Source: Acidimicrobiia bacterium (GTDB lineage Bacteria; Actinomycetota; Acidimicrobiia; Acidimicrobiales; Aldehydirespiratoraceae). Taken from it: a stretch of DNA of 35,562 bases. This document shows positions 6,327 through 15,450 of this stretch, in pieces; position 1 is the stretch's first letter; each line of letters opens with the position of its first letter. Where the stretch lies: assembly GCA_003231645.1 (NCBI GenBank), contig QIIW01000081.1:1-35562 (forward strand), given 5' to 3'. Both the position numbers and the translations under genes were made by a program. The notes below the pieces were generated by a model, which had not been told where the DNA came from, searched no databases, and worked only from the letters and a program-made list of their open reading frames with translations.

Positions 6327-7826
6327 ATGGATCAATCTCTGCTGCACCCCGTTCAGCGAACCGGCCGTTCCATCAGCTCCGTTCACCGTCCGACCACCAT
6401 CACCGAAGCCCTCACTGTTCTGACCGACCATCCCGACGCACTGCCGGTGGCCGGAGGCACCGATCTGCTGCTCGATCTCCATCGTGGCGGCCCCGGGGAA
6501 CCGGTGGTGCTTGTCGATCTCACCACCATCGCCGGGCTCGACGAGATCGACCCGACCGACACTCACATCACCCTCGGCGCCACCGTCACCCACAACCAGG
6601 TGGTGCAGTCGACCGACGTCATCGACTCGGCTCTGCCCCTCGCCCAGGCCTGCCTCGAGGTGGCATCGCCGCAGCTCCGCAACCGGGCCACCGTGGCCGG
6701 CAACATCATCACGGCCAGCCCGGCCAACGACACGATCTCGGCCCTGCTCGCCCTCGATGCCACCATCACGCTCGCCCGACTCGACGACCACGGTTCGGTG
6801 GCCCACCGTCACGTGCCGATCAACGACTTCTTCACCGGGTTTCGCACCACCGTCATCGAGCCCGGTGAGCTACTCACCGCCATCACCGTTGCCCGCATGG
6901 CCGCCGATTCGCGGGGCATGTGGGTGAAGCTCGGGTTGCGCAGGGCCCAGGCGATATCGGTGATCCACATGGCGATCGTCGTCATGCTCGACCGCACCGG
7001 CATCGTCACCGACGCTCGGATTGCGGCGGGCAGTGTGGCCCCGCGGGTTGTGCTACTGCCGACGGTTGCCGATGCGCTCCTCGGACATCGCCTCGACGCC
7101 GACACCATCGCCGCGGCTTCCACGGCGGCAGCCGACGCCATCCGGCCGATCGACGACGTGCGCGCCACCGCCGACTACCGCAGGAAGACCATCCACACCA
7201 TCACCGGGCGCGCGCTCGGCGCATTGCGCGACAATCGCCAGGCCGACATGTGGCCGCCCGACCCACCGTGCCTGGCGTCAGGGTCCCGGACAACCACCAC
7301 AGCCGCACCCTCACATGAGGTCATCGACGACTCCACGCTGATCACGGTCATCGTCAACGGAGCACCCGTGACCACCGACGGCGCGGCTTCCCGCACCCTG
7401 CTCGACTGGCTGCGCGACATGGCCGCGGCCACCCGCCGGGCCGGTCCGCTCACCGGCACCAAGGAGGGCTGCGCCGAGGGCGAATGCGGCGCCTGCACGG
7501 TCCGCCTCGACGGCCGGGCCGTGATGAGTTGCCTGGTGCCGGCCGCGCAGGCCGACGGAAGCGATGTCTCCACCGTCGAGGGTCTCGCCCCCGACGATTC
7601 GACACTTCACCCGATACAGCAGGCGTTCATCGACGAGTTCGCCGTGCAATGCGGGTTCTGCACCCCCGGGTTCCTCGTGTCGGGGGCGGCCCTGCTCGAC
7701 GAGGTCGGCCGACCCGACGACGACCAGATCCGACTCGGCCTGTCGGGCAACCTGTGCCGTTGCACCGGTTACTACCCGATCATCGAAGCGATCCGAACCG
7801 CTGCCCAACCGGGAGGTGAGTCGTGA
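6327..7826 (+). CDS. Molybdenum hydroxylase FAD subunit fused to [2Fe-2S] subunit (FAD first)
   Basis: The 499-residue protein joins two subunits of xanthine dehydrogenase-type enzymes. Residues about 15-300 are the FAD-binding domain, with PVAGGTDLLLDLHRG and the conserved SPQLRNRATVAGNI. After a Thr/Pro-rich linker, residues about 330-495 are the two-cluster ferredoxin domain: GCAEGECGAC with a later Cys for the plant-type cluster, then CGFC and CRC for the second. It passes electrons from the Mo centre to FAD and an acceptor. Classic XdhA has the opposite order ([2Fe-2S] then FAD). Its stop overlaps the GTG of the Mo subunit as GTGA, so both are co-translated. GTG 6255 could add 24 residues, but ATG 6327 fits a leaderless promoter. 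Confidence 0.88.
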   Translation: MDQSLLHPVQRTGRSISSVHRPTTITEALTVLTDHPDALPVAGGTDLLLDLHRGGPGEPVVLVDLTTIAGLDEIDPTDTHITLGATVTHNQVVQSTDVIDSALPLAQACLEVASPQLRNRATVAGNIITASPANDTISALLALDATITLARLDDHGSVAHRHVPINDFFTGFRTTVIEPGELLTAITVARMAADSRGMWVKLGLRRAQAISVIHMAIVVMLDRTGIVTDARIAAGSVAPRVVLLPTVADALLGHRLDADTIAAASTAAADAIRPIDDVRATADYRRKTIHTITGRALGALRDNRQADMWPPDPPCLASGSRTTTTAAPSHEVIDDSTLITVIVNGAPVTTDGAASRTLLDWLRDMAAATRRAGPLTGTKEGCAEGECGACTVRLDGRAVMSCLVPAAQADGSDVSTVEGLAPDDSTLHPIQQAFIDEFAVQCGFCTPGFLVSGAALLDEVGRPDDDQIRLGLSGNLCRCTGYYPIIEAIRTAAQPGGES

Positions 7827-10075
7827 ACGCCACCAACCTCGCGGCCACCAGCGTCGGTTCCGCCCCCATCCGCCACGACGCCGCCGACAAGGTCATCGGG
7901 GCCGCCCGCTATCCCGCCGATGCCGTACCCGCCGACGCGCTCCACGCCGTCGTCGTGTTCTCCAACCGACCCCACGCCCGCATCCTCACCCTCGACACTT
8001 CGGCCGCCCGGGCGACACCGGGGGTGGTGGCCGTGTTCACCGCGGCCGACGTGCCGGTCAACGAATACGGTCTCACCATGTTCGACCAGCCGGTTTTCGT
8101 GGGCCCGGCCGACACCGGCCGTTCCTCGGTCGCCGCCGACATCTCCCGCTGGGAGGCCGACCAGATCGCCATGGTCGTCGCCGAGACAACCGAGGCCGCC
8201 CGCCTCGGGGCCGCAGCGATCCATTCCGTCTGGGAGGACCTCCCCCGGGTCGATGACACCGACCGGGCATTGGCCGTCGACGCGCCGCTGCTGCACCCCG
8301 AGAACGGCCTCGAGACCAACGCCTACCACCACCTCAACATCCGCAAAGGTGACATCGACCGGGGCTGGGCCGAGGCCGACGTGACCATAGAGAGCACATA
8401 CGAAGTGCCGCACCAGGAGCACGCCTTCCTGCAACCCGAGGCCGGCACCTCCTACATCGACGACGACGGCCGGGTCACCGTCGAGTGCACCGGCCAGTGG
8501 ATCCATGAGGACCGCGGGCAAATCGCCCACGCCCTCGGCCTCTCCGACGACGAGGTGCGAGTCATCTATCTCGCCATCGGCGGCGCGTTCGGAGGCAAGG
8601 AGGACATGTCGATCCAGATCGTGCTGGCCCTCGCCGCCAAGAAGTTGGCCGAGCACGGAGAACATCGTCCTGTGCACTGCCGGTGGTCACGAGAGGAATC
8701 GATCGTTGGCCACCACAAACGCCACCGCGGCCGCATCAACGCCCGACTCGGTGCCACCTCCGACGGCATCATCACCGCCTTGGAGGCCGAGGTCACCCTC
8801 GACTCCGGCGGCTACAACTACACGTCGAACAAGGTGCTGGGCAACGCGCATCTGTCGGTGGCCGGCCCCTACCGGGTGCCCAACGCCGTGATCCACAGCC
8901 AGGCCGTCTACACCACCACCGTCCCGGGAGGCGCATTCCGCGGTTTCGGTGGCCCGCAGGGGGCGTTCGCCATCGAATGCCAGCTCAACAAGCTCGCCGC
9001 CGAACTCGACATCGACCCGGCCGAGATCCGTCGCCGCAACGCGCTGCACGACGGCGACATCGGCATCACCCAGAGTGTGCTGCCCCAAGGGGTGACCGCA
9101 ACCGAGGTGATCGACGCGTGTGTGGCACGGAGCGGATGGGAGGCACCGTTACGGCCGGCCGCCCCGTTCAACCCGATCGCCTCGCTACCGGCCGAGACCG
9201 GCGCCATCCGGCGCGGACGCGGGTTCGCCGCCGGTTACAAGAACGTCGGCTTCTCGTTCGGATTCCCCGAACGCAGCGAGGCCGAAATCCACCTTCACGG
9301 CGATGGCGACACCCCCGACCGGGCCGACCTGTTCCACGGCGGATCCGACGTCGGCCAGGGTGCCCACCTGGCGTTTCGCCAAATCGCCGCCGACGCGGTC
9401 GGCCTGGCGCTCGAGGCCGTCACCGGCCATTTCTCCGACACAGCCACCAGCGGCGACTCGGGTTCGGCCTCCGCGTCACGGCTGACATTCATGGCCGGCA
9501 ACTCGATCCTCGGGGCGGCCGAGGAAGCCGACAAGGCCTGGCGCGACGGTCAACGACCGGCGGTCGGCAGGTTCCGCTACGTGCCGCCGCCCACCGAGCC
9601 GCTCAACCCCGAGACCGGCGCCGGTACTCCCAACTTCTCCTACGGCTACATGGCCACCGAGGCCGAAGTCTCCGTCGACACCGGTACCGGCCACATACGC
9701 GTCGACCGCATCGTGTCGACCCACGACGTGGGCAAGGCCATCAACCCGGCTCTGGTGCGAGGCCAGATCGAGGGCGCCGTCGTGCAGGCCCACGGCTACA
9801 CGCTGAGCGAGAACCTACAGTTGAGCGAAGGTCACGTCACCACACCGCGCCTGTCGTCGTATCTGATCCCCGGTATCGGCGACATACCGGAGGTGGTCGA
9901 CAGCGTGATCCTCGAACTCGCCGATCCGCTCGGTCCCTACGGGGCACGCGGTATGGCCGAGATGCCCTACATCACCTATGCCCCGGCGGTGATCGCCGCG
10001 GTGCACGACGCCACCGGCGTGTGGTTCGACTCGTTTCCGCTCACGCCGGCCAAGGTTCTCGCAGCCTTGGGCTGA
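7823..10075 (+). CDS. Xanthine dehydrogenase-type molybdopterin-binding large subunit
   Basis: The 750-residue protein has the aldehyde oxidase/xanthine dehydrogenase a/b hammerhead (N-terminal, KVIGAARYPAD) and the Mo-cofactor-binding domain. Key positions of purine hydroxylases are present: Glu260 in GGAFGGKED, Arg373 in GGAFRGFGG, and the catalytic base Glu713 in RGMAEMP. The CO-dehydrogenase active loop (AYRCSFR) is absent. These match bovine XO Glu802, Arg880 and Glu1261 and point to a purine or similar heterocycle. GTG 7823 overlaps the previous stop, with GGGAGGTGAG just before it. It forms a heterodimer core with the FAD-[2Fe-2S] fusion. The stop lies 3 bp from the end of the convergent deaminase gene. 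Confidence 0.9.
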   Translation: MNATNLAATSVGSAPIRHDAADKVIGAARYPADAVPADALHAVVVFSNRPHARILTLDTSAARATPGVVAVFTAADVPVNEYGLTMFDQPVFVGPADTGRSSVAADISRWEADQIAMVVAETTEAARLGAAAIHSVWEDLPRVDDTDRALAVDAPLLHPENGLETNAYHHLNIRKGDIDRGWAEADVTIESTYEVPHQEHAFLQPEAGTSYIDDDGRVTVECTGQWIHEDRGQIAHALGLSDDEVRVIYLAIGGAFGGKEDMSIQIVLALAAKKLAEHGEHRPVHCRWSREESIVGHHKRHRGRINARLGATSDGIITALEAEVTLDSGGYNYTSNKVLGNAHLSVAGPYRVPNAVIHSQAVYTTTVPGGAFRGFGGPQGAFAIECQLNKLAAELDIDPAEIRRRNALHDGDIGITQSVLPQGVTATEVIDACVARSGWEAPLRPAAPFNPIASLPAETGAIRRGRGFAAGYKNVGFSFGFPERSEAEIHLHGDGDTPDRADLFHGGSDVGQGAHLAFRQIAADAVGLALEAVTGHFSDTATSGDSGSASASRLTFMAGNSILGAAEEADKAWRDGQRPAVGRFRYVPPPTEPLNPETGAGTPNFSYGYMATEAEVSVDTGTGHIRVDRIVSTHDVGKAINPALVRGQIEGAVVQAHGYTLSENLQLSEGHVTTPRLSSYLIPGIGDIPEVVDSVILELADPLGPYGARGMAEMPYITYAPAVIAAVHDATGVWFDSFPLTPAKVLAALG

Positions 10076-10078
10076 TCG

Positions 10079-11491
10079 CTACCGCACCGGCTGGAACCGG
10101 CGCGCGATGCGTTTGTGGTCGCGCAGCATGTCATTGAGCTTCGGCGACACGACCCGGCCGTCCTCCACCACGAATCTTCCGGCCACCACGGTGTGGAGCG
10201 CACCGGTGGGGCCGCAACGAAGCCATCCTTCGATCGGGTCGTCGAGCACACCGGCGAAGATCGGACCGTCGAGACTCCACACCGCCACGTCGCCGACCGC
10301 CCCGACCGACAGTTCACCGATCTCGCCCTCGCGCCCAAGGCAGCCGGCGCCGCCGCGGGTGGCGATCTCGAGGCTGTCGCGGGCGGACATCGCGTCGGCT
10401 CCCGACCGCAGCTTTCCGGCCAGCATCGACAAGCGGGCCTCCTGCCACAACGACGCGCTGTCGGCCGACGACGATCCGTCGCAGCCGATTCCCACCGGAC
10501 ATCCGGCGCGACGCAGATCGACCACCGGCGCAATACCCGACGACAGAATCATGTTGGAACTCGGACAATGCGAGATGCCCACACCGGCGGCACCGAGGCG
10601 GCGAACCTCGTCCGGGTCGGGCCTCACCACATGAGCCCCCCACGAACGATCACTCATCCAGCCGACGTCCTCGTAGTAGTCGACCGGACGCATACCGAAA
10701 CTGGCGATGGAAAACTCGTCGTCCTCGGCATTCTCGGCCAGATGGGTGTGGAGCCTCACATCGAGACGTTCGGCCAGCTCGGCCGATCGAATCAGCAGGT
10801 CGCGGGAAACCGAGAAAGGCGAACACGGCGCCAACGCCACCCTCACCATCGCCCCGTGCGAGCGGTCGTGGTGGCGGGCCACGTGCCGCTCCGATTCGGC
10901 CAGGATGTCGTCCTCGTCGCGTACCGCGTCGTCGGGAGGAAGGCCACCGTCCTTCACCGACAGGCTCATCGAACCGTAGGTCGGGTGGAACCTCATCCCG
11001 AGATCAACCGCGGCGGCAATCTCCGCCCCCAACAGATCGCCGGCCCGTGGTGGATGCAGATAGTGGTGATCGCTCGACGTGGTGCAGCCGCTCAACGCCA
11101 ACTCGACCAGCCCGACCCAGGCCGCCACGTGGACCGCCTCCTCGTCGAGCGCCGCGGTCCACAGCGGATAGAGCGACTGCAACCAGCCGAAGAGTGGGGC
11201 CGAGGTCATCGGTCCGTAGGCCCGGGTGAGGTTCTGATAGAGATGATGATGGGTGTTGACCAGACCCGGAGTGACCAGGCAACCGGTCGCGTCGATCCGA
11301 CGCGCCGCGGCCGGAACTGCGTCGGTCGGACCGCCCACGCCGACCACCAGGCCGTCACTGATCGCCACCCATCCGGACCGGATCTCGCGGCGGTCGTCGT
11401 CGACGGTGGCCAGCAGGTCGGCGTCGTGGATCACCAAGTCGACGGTTTGCCGGTCGATTACGTCACTCTCACTGCTCACGTCGTCCACCAT
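10079..11491 (-). CDS. 8-Oxoguanine deaminase-type amidohydrolase
   Basis: The 470-residue protein belongs to the amidohydrolase superfamily (COG0402) and looks like the group annotated 8-oxoguanine deaminase or hydroxydechloroatrazine ethylaminohydrolase. A complete N-terminal beta-sandwich leads to NTHHHLYQNLTRA (HxH ligands His81 and His83), then LFGWLQSLYPLW and SGCTTSSDHHYLHP. The third metal His is in THLAEN and the Asp in GIGCDGSSSAD. Family enzymes hydrolyse the exocyclic amine of 8-oxoguanine to give urate. It is transcribed opposite to the Mo-hydroxylase genes and divergent from the amidohydrolase gene at 11527, with only 35 bp between starts. Other aminated heterocycles are possible substrates. 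Confidence 0.82.
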   Translation of the reverse strand: MVDDVSSESDVIDRQTVDLVIHDADLLATVDDDRREIRSGWVAISDGLVVGVGGPTDAVPAAARRIDATGCLVTPGLVNTHHHLYQNLTRAYGPMTSAPLFGWLQSLYPLWTAALDEEAVHVAAWVGLVELALSGCTTSSDHHYLHPPRAGDLLGAEIAAAVDLGMRFHPTYGSMSLSVKDGGLPPDDAVRDEDDILAESERHVARHHDRSHGAMVRVALAPCSPFSVSRDLLIRSAELAERLDVRLHTHLAENAEDDEFSIASFGMRPVDYYEDVGWMSDRSWGAHVVRPDPDEVRRLGAAGVGISHCPSSNMILSSGIAPVVDLRRAGCPVGIGCDGSSSADSASLWQEARLSMLAGKLRSGADAMSARDSLEIATRGGAGCLGREGEIGELSVGAVGDVAVWSLDGPIFAGVLDDPIEGWLRCGPTGALHTVVAGRFVVEDGRVVSPKLNDMLRDHKRIARRFQPVR

Positions 11492-11515
11492 ATGTTGCGC
11501 GCCCCGCCCATCGCC

Positions 11516-11521
11516 TACAAT
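11516..11521 (+). promoter_or_regulatory. Putative -10 of a leaderless promoter before the M20 amidohydrolase
   Basis: TACAAT ends 5 nt before GTG 11527. It lies inside the 35-bp gap between two divergent starts, and no ribosome binding site is visible. Confidence 0.5.
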
Positions 11522-11526
11522 GCGCG

Positions 11527-12771
11527 GTGACCTCGTTTACCCCGGATCTCCGCATCGACATCGAGCGGCTTCTCGATCGGCTGGCCGCGCTGGCCGAGAT
11601 CAGTCCGATCGAGGGAACCGAGGGTTGTTCGCGCCTCGCCCTCACCGATGACGACAAGGCGGGGCGTGATCTCGTCGTGTCGTGGATGCGCGACCTCGAC
11701 CTCGACATATCGGTCGACGGCATCGGCAATGTGGTGGCCACCCTTGCGGGTGAGATCGACGGAGCCGCCGTCATGTGCGGGTCCCACATCGACACCGTTC
11801 CCACCGGCGGTCGCTACGACGGCAACCTCGGAGTGCTTGCAGGAATCGAGGTGATCGAGACGCTTCGTACCGCGGGAGTGATCCCGCATCGTCCGATCGC
11901 TGTCGGGTTCTTCACCGACGAGGAGGGCGCACGTTTCCAGCCCGACATGCTCGGCAGCCTCGTCTACGTCGGCGGGATGGCGCTCGAGGAAGCTCACGAC
12001 ATCACCGGCATCCGGGGCAGGACCGTCGGTGAGGAACTCGTCCGTATCGGCTACCTCGGCGCCGCGCCACTCCCCGCCTCACCGCCGGCCGCCTACGTCG
12101 AACTCCACATCGAACAGGGTCCGGTGCTCGAAACCGAAGGCTTCACCATCGGTGCTCTCACCGGGGTGCAGGGCATCAGCTGGACCGAGGTCACCCTCAC
12201 CGGGCAGTCCAATCATGCCGGCACCACCCCGATGTCGCTGCGCCACGACCCCGGCTTGGTGGCCTTTCGAACCGCGGCGTTCGTGCGTGAACTGGCTCTC
12301 GGACTCGGGCCTCCCCAGGTCGGCACCGTCGGGCGCATCGAACTCGACCCCAACCTGGTCAACGTCGTGGCCGCCACCGCCACCTTCACCATCGATGTGC
12401 GCAACACCGACAACAAGGTGTTGCTCGAGGCTGAGCGTCGTATCGCCCAGTTCATCGAGCAGGCCGCGGCCGAGGAGGGAGTCACGGTCTCCAGACGTGT
12501 GCTGGCCCGCTTCGATCCGGTTGATTTCGACCCGGCGGTGATCGACAGGGTCGAGGGCGCGGCTCAGTCCCTCGGCCTGTCGGTCAAGCGCATGCCGAGC
12601 GGTGCCGGTCACGACGCCCAGATGCTCGCCCGGGTGTGCCCCGCGGCCATGATATTCGTGCCCAGCCACGACGGCGTGTCGCACAACCCGGCCGAATACA
12701 CCAGCCCGGCCGACATCGAGGCGGGTGCCAACGTGCTGCTACGGGTGCTCATGGAACTGGCCGCCCGATGA
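11527..12771 (+). CDS. Allantoate / N-carbamoyl-L-amino-acid amidohydrolase (M20 family)
   Basis: The 414-residue protein is a bimetal hydrolase of the HyuC/AllC group. The metal and catalytic motifs are complete: GSHIDTVPTGGRYDG (His87, Asp98), DEEGARF (Glu132-Glu133), HIEQGPVLE, and PSHDGVSHNPAEYT near the C-terminus. The dimerisation insert carries the substrate-binding GQSNHAGTTPM. Relatives cleave the ureido group of allantoate, ureidoglycolate or N-carbamoyl amino acids, releasing ammonia and CO2. Between purine-type hydroxylases and deaminases it would act on ring-opened products. It begins at GTG 11527, apparently leaderless, and is followed 50 bp later by the XdhD-like gene, so one transcript is likely. 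Allantoate amidohydrolase versus beta-ureidopropionase cannot be separated here. Confidence 0.85.
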   Translation: MTSFTPDLRIDIERLLDRLAALAEISPIEGTEGCSRLALTDDDKAGRDLVVSWMRDLDLDISVDGIGNVVATLAGEIDGAAVMCGSHIDTVPTGGRYDGNLGVLAGIEVIETLRTAGVIPHRPIAVGFFTDEEGARFQPDMLGSLVYVGGMALEEAHDITGIRGRTVGEELVRIGYLGAAPLPASPPAAYVELHIEQGPVLETEGFTIGALTGVQGISWTEVTLTGQSNHAGTTPMSLRHDPGLVAFRTAAFVRELALGLGPPQVGTVGRIELDPNLVNVVAATATFTIDVRNTDNKVLLEAERRIAQFIEQAAAEEGVTVSRRVLARFDPVDFDPAVIDRVEGAAQSLGLSVKRMPSGAGHDAQMLARVCPAAMIFVPSHDGVSHNPAEYTSPADIEAGANVLLRVLMELAAR

Positions 12772-12821
12772 CCACCGAATCCGAGACGCCATCCGCCGCC
12801 CGCGAAGACAGGATCTGAACA

Positions 12822-15422
12822 ATGGCCACCTTCACATGCAACGGCGAAGTGGTCTCGGTCGGCGATCATCACCCCCACCTGCTGTCGGCACTGCGCGACG
12901 AACTCGGCCTCACCGCAGCCAAGGACGGTTGTGCCCCGAGCGGCCAGTGCGGCTGCTGCACCGTTTTGATCAACGGCAAGGCCCGGGTGGCCTGCCAGAC
13001 CCCACTCGAAAAGGCCGAGGGTGCCGACATCGTGACGCTCGAAGGGGTGAGTGACGACGAACGCGACCGCATCGCCACCACCTTCGCCGCCCACGGCGCC
13101 CTCCAGTGCGGGTTCTGCACCCCCGGCATCGTGATGCGAACCATTTCGCTGCTCGGCCGCGACCAGCCCGTCACCCGTGACCAGGCGTCGCGACATCTCG
13201 GCGGCCACCTTTGCCGCTGCACCGGATACATCAAGATTCTCGACGCGGTCGAGGACCTGGCCAACGGGGTCACGCCGGTGGCAGCGGAAGCGACCGTCGC
13301 ATCCGCCGGCATCGGGTCCAGGAGCATCAAGTACGAGGCCGGTGAGTTGTCTCTCGGCGAACGCGACTTCATCGACGACATGCAACCGGAGGGCTGTCTG
13401 CACGGTGCCGTGGTGCTCGCCGCCCATGCCCGAGCCGACGTGGCCGGGATCGACACCGGTGCCGCACTCGCCGCCCCCGGCGTGGTGGCCGTGATCACCG
13501 GGTCCGACGTGCCCGGTGAACTGCGCTCCGGCATCATCAACAAGGACTGGCCCGTGTTCATCCCCGAGGGCGGCCGCACCAGCTACCTCGGCGATGTGAT
13601 CGCTCTCGTGGTGGCCGAGACCCGGTTGCAGGCCCGAGCCGCCGTGCCCCTCGTCGCGGTCGACTACCGCGTTCTCGAACCGATCACCAACCCGATCGCC
13701 GCCCTCGACGACCCCAAACCGGCGGTGTGGCAACTCGACGGCAACGTGCTGTCGACCTCCTCCTACTCCCGTGGTGATGTCGAGGCCGCCCTGTCCACCT
13801 CCGCCCACACCATCGACGAGGTGTTCCAGACCCAGCGCGTCGACCACACCTTCCTCGAACCCGAGTCGACGCTCGCCGTTCCCACACTCAGCGCCGACGG
13901 CGCCACCGACTCACTCCACGTCTACTCGGGCGGCCAGGGTGTGTGGGACGACCGCGACGACATCGCCCGCATCCTCGACATCGACGAACGCCGGGTCGTG
14001 GTCGAGTTGGTGTCAAACGGAGGAGCGTTCGGCGGCAAGGAGGACATGTCGAACCAGGGTCAGACCGCGCTGGCCGCCTGGCTGCTCGGACGCCCGGTGA
14101 AGACCACGTTCAGTCGCGACGAATCGTTCGTCCTCGACACCAAACGCCACCCGATCCGTATTCACCTCCAGGCCGGCTGCGACGGCGACGGACACCTCAC
14201 CGCCCTGCGGGTCCGCATGATCGGCGATTCCGGGCCGTACGCGTCGGTCGGCATGAAGGTCCTCGAACGGGCCGCAGGCCATGCCAGTGGGCCCTACGTG
14301 ATCGACAACATCGACGTCGAGGCCATCGCGGTGCGCACCAACAATTCGGTGTGCGGCGCGTTCCGCGGTTTCGGAGCCAACCAAGCCCAGTTCGCCATGG
14401 AAGGTGCGATCGACCGCCTCGCCACCGCGGTCGGCATCAGCGGATGGGAGATGCGTTCACGCAACGTGATCTCCCCCGGCGTGATCTGGGGGCCGGGACA
14501 GCGGATGGACGCCGGCAGCGCCGGCGCCCGACGATGCCTCGACGCCGTGAAGCCGGCCTGGGACGCGGCCGTCGCCGCCGGCAAACCGGTCGGCGTGGGA
14601 CTCGGCCTCAAGAACTCCGGTCTCGGCAACGGCGCGGTCGAGGTGTCGATCTCCACCGTGCAGTTCATGCCCGACAACACCGTCGAGGTGCGCCACTGCT
14701 GGACCGAGATGGGCCAAGGTGTCCACACCGTCGCCCGCCAGGTGGCGGTCGAGGAACTCGGCATCGACCCTGATCGCATCCGGGTCCTGGTCGACACCTC
14801 TCGCGAACTCGGTGCCGGTCAGACCACCGGCAGCCGCGGCACGCTCATGTGTTCCGGCTCGGTGGCCGACGCCTGCCGCGTTGCCAAGGCCGGGGGCTGC
14901 AAAGTCGGTGTCGAATACGAAGGTCGCTACGTCGTCGACTGGACCACCAAGCTGGGCGACGGCAGCTCCGAACCGATCATCCATTCCACATTCGGCTACG
15001 CCGCGCAACTCGTCGAGCTCGACCCCGACACCGGCAAGGTCGACCGCGTGGTCGCCGCCCACGATGTCGGCCGGGCCATCAATCCGCTGCTGTGCGAGGG
15101 ACAGATCGAGGGGGCGGTCCACATGGGGCTCGGCTACGCGCTCAGCGAGGGTTTCCCCTGCGACGAGGACGGCCGACCGGTCAACGAGACGCTGCGCAGC
15201 CTCGGCATCATCCGTCCCAAGGACATGCCCGACGTCGAGGTGATCCTCATCGAGGAGCCTCAGCCCAATTCGCCCTACGGCGTGAAGGGTGTCGGCGAGA
15301 TCGGCCTGGTGCCCACCGCCGGTGCGGTCGCCGCGGCGCTGCAATCACACGACGGCGAGTGGCGCAATGTGTTGCCCATGGACAACGCCGCCAACCGCGA
15401 ACGCGAGGCCTCGTGGACATGA
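12822..15422 (+). CDS. XdhD-like molybdenum hydroxylase: [2Fe-2S] domain fused to Mo-binding domain
   Basis: The 866-residue protein starts with a [2Fe-2S] module (residues 1-150: Cys37, Cys43, Cys46 and Cys58 in GCAPSGQCGCC...C; Cys96 and Cys99 in CGFC; Cys131 and Cys133 in CRC) and continues into hammerhead and Mo-binding domains from about 165. Glu407 (GGAFGGKED), Arg515 (GAFRGFGAN) and the catalytic Glu826 (KGVGEIG) match xanthine dehydrogenase. There is no FAD domain. The architecture and the EIG motif recall E. coli XdhD, encoded near ssnA; here too an SsnA-like gene follows, 28 bp downstream of the stop. Electrons would go to a separate FAD protein, possibly that at 6327, or another acceptor. 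It is a purine-type hydroxylase with undetermined substrate. Confidence 0.88.
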   Translation: MATFTCNGEVVSVGDHHPHLLSALRDELGLTAAKDGCAPSGQCGCCTVLINGKARVACQTPLEKAEGADIVTLEGVSDDERDRIATTFAAHGALQCGFCTPGIVMRTISLLGRDQPVTRDQASRHLGGHLCRCTGYIKILDAVEDLANGVTPVAAEATVASAGIGSRSIKYEAGELSLGERDFIDDMQPEGCLHGAVVLAAHARADVAGIDTGAALAAPGVVAVITGSDVPGELRSGIINKDWPVFIPEGGRTSYLGDVIALVVAETRLQARAAVPLVAVDYRVLEPITNPIAALDDPKPAVWQLDGNVLSTSSYSRGDVEAALSTSAHTIDEVFQTQRVDHTFLEPESTLAVPTLSADGATDSLHVYSGGQGVWDDRDDIARILDIDERRVVVELVSNGGAFGGKEDMSNQGQTALAAWLLGRPVKTTFSRDESFVLDTKRHPIRIHLQAGCDGDGHLTALRVRMIGDSGPYASVGMKVLERAAGHASGPYVIDNIDVEAIAVRTNNSVCGAFRGFGANQAQFAMEGAIDRLATAVGISGWEMRSRNVISPGVIWGPGQRMDAGSAGARRCLDAVKPAWDAAVAAGKPVGVGLGLKNSGLGNGAVEVSISTVQFMPDNTVEVRHCWTEMGQGVHTVARQVAVEELGIDPDRIRVLVDTSRELGAGQTTGSRGTLMCSGSVADACRVAKAGGCKVGVEYEGRYVVDWTTKLGDGSSEPIIHSTFGYAAQLVELDPDTGKVDRVVAAHDVGRAINPLLCEGQIEGAVHMGLGYALSEGFPCDEDGRPVNETLRSLGIIRPKDMPDVEVILIEEPQPNSPYGVKGVGEIGLVPTAGAVAAALQSHDGEWRNVLPMDNAANREREASWT

Positions 15423-15450
15423 GCGGGACATGGCCGGTGGAGCCGAGGCG

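Noticed and set aside
7823..10075. Aerobic CO dehydrogenase large subunit (CoxL)
   Set aside because: The AYRCSFR active-site loop is absent, and the Glu/Arg pair of purine hydroxylases is present.
8683..11530. Long frames overlapping or opposite the Mo subunit and 8-oxoguanine deaminase genes
   Set aside because: They are Arg/Pro-rich or low-complexity shadows of genes with intact catalytic motifs.
12609..13847. 412-codon antisense frame across the XdhD-like gene start
   Set aside because: It crosses the 11527-12822 gene boundary on the opposite strand and has Gly/His/Val shadow composition; the sense genes are clearly coding.
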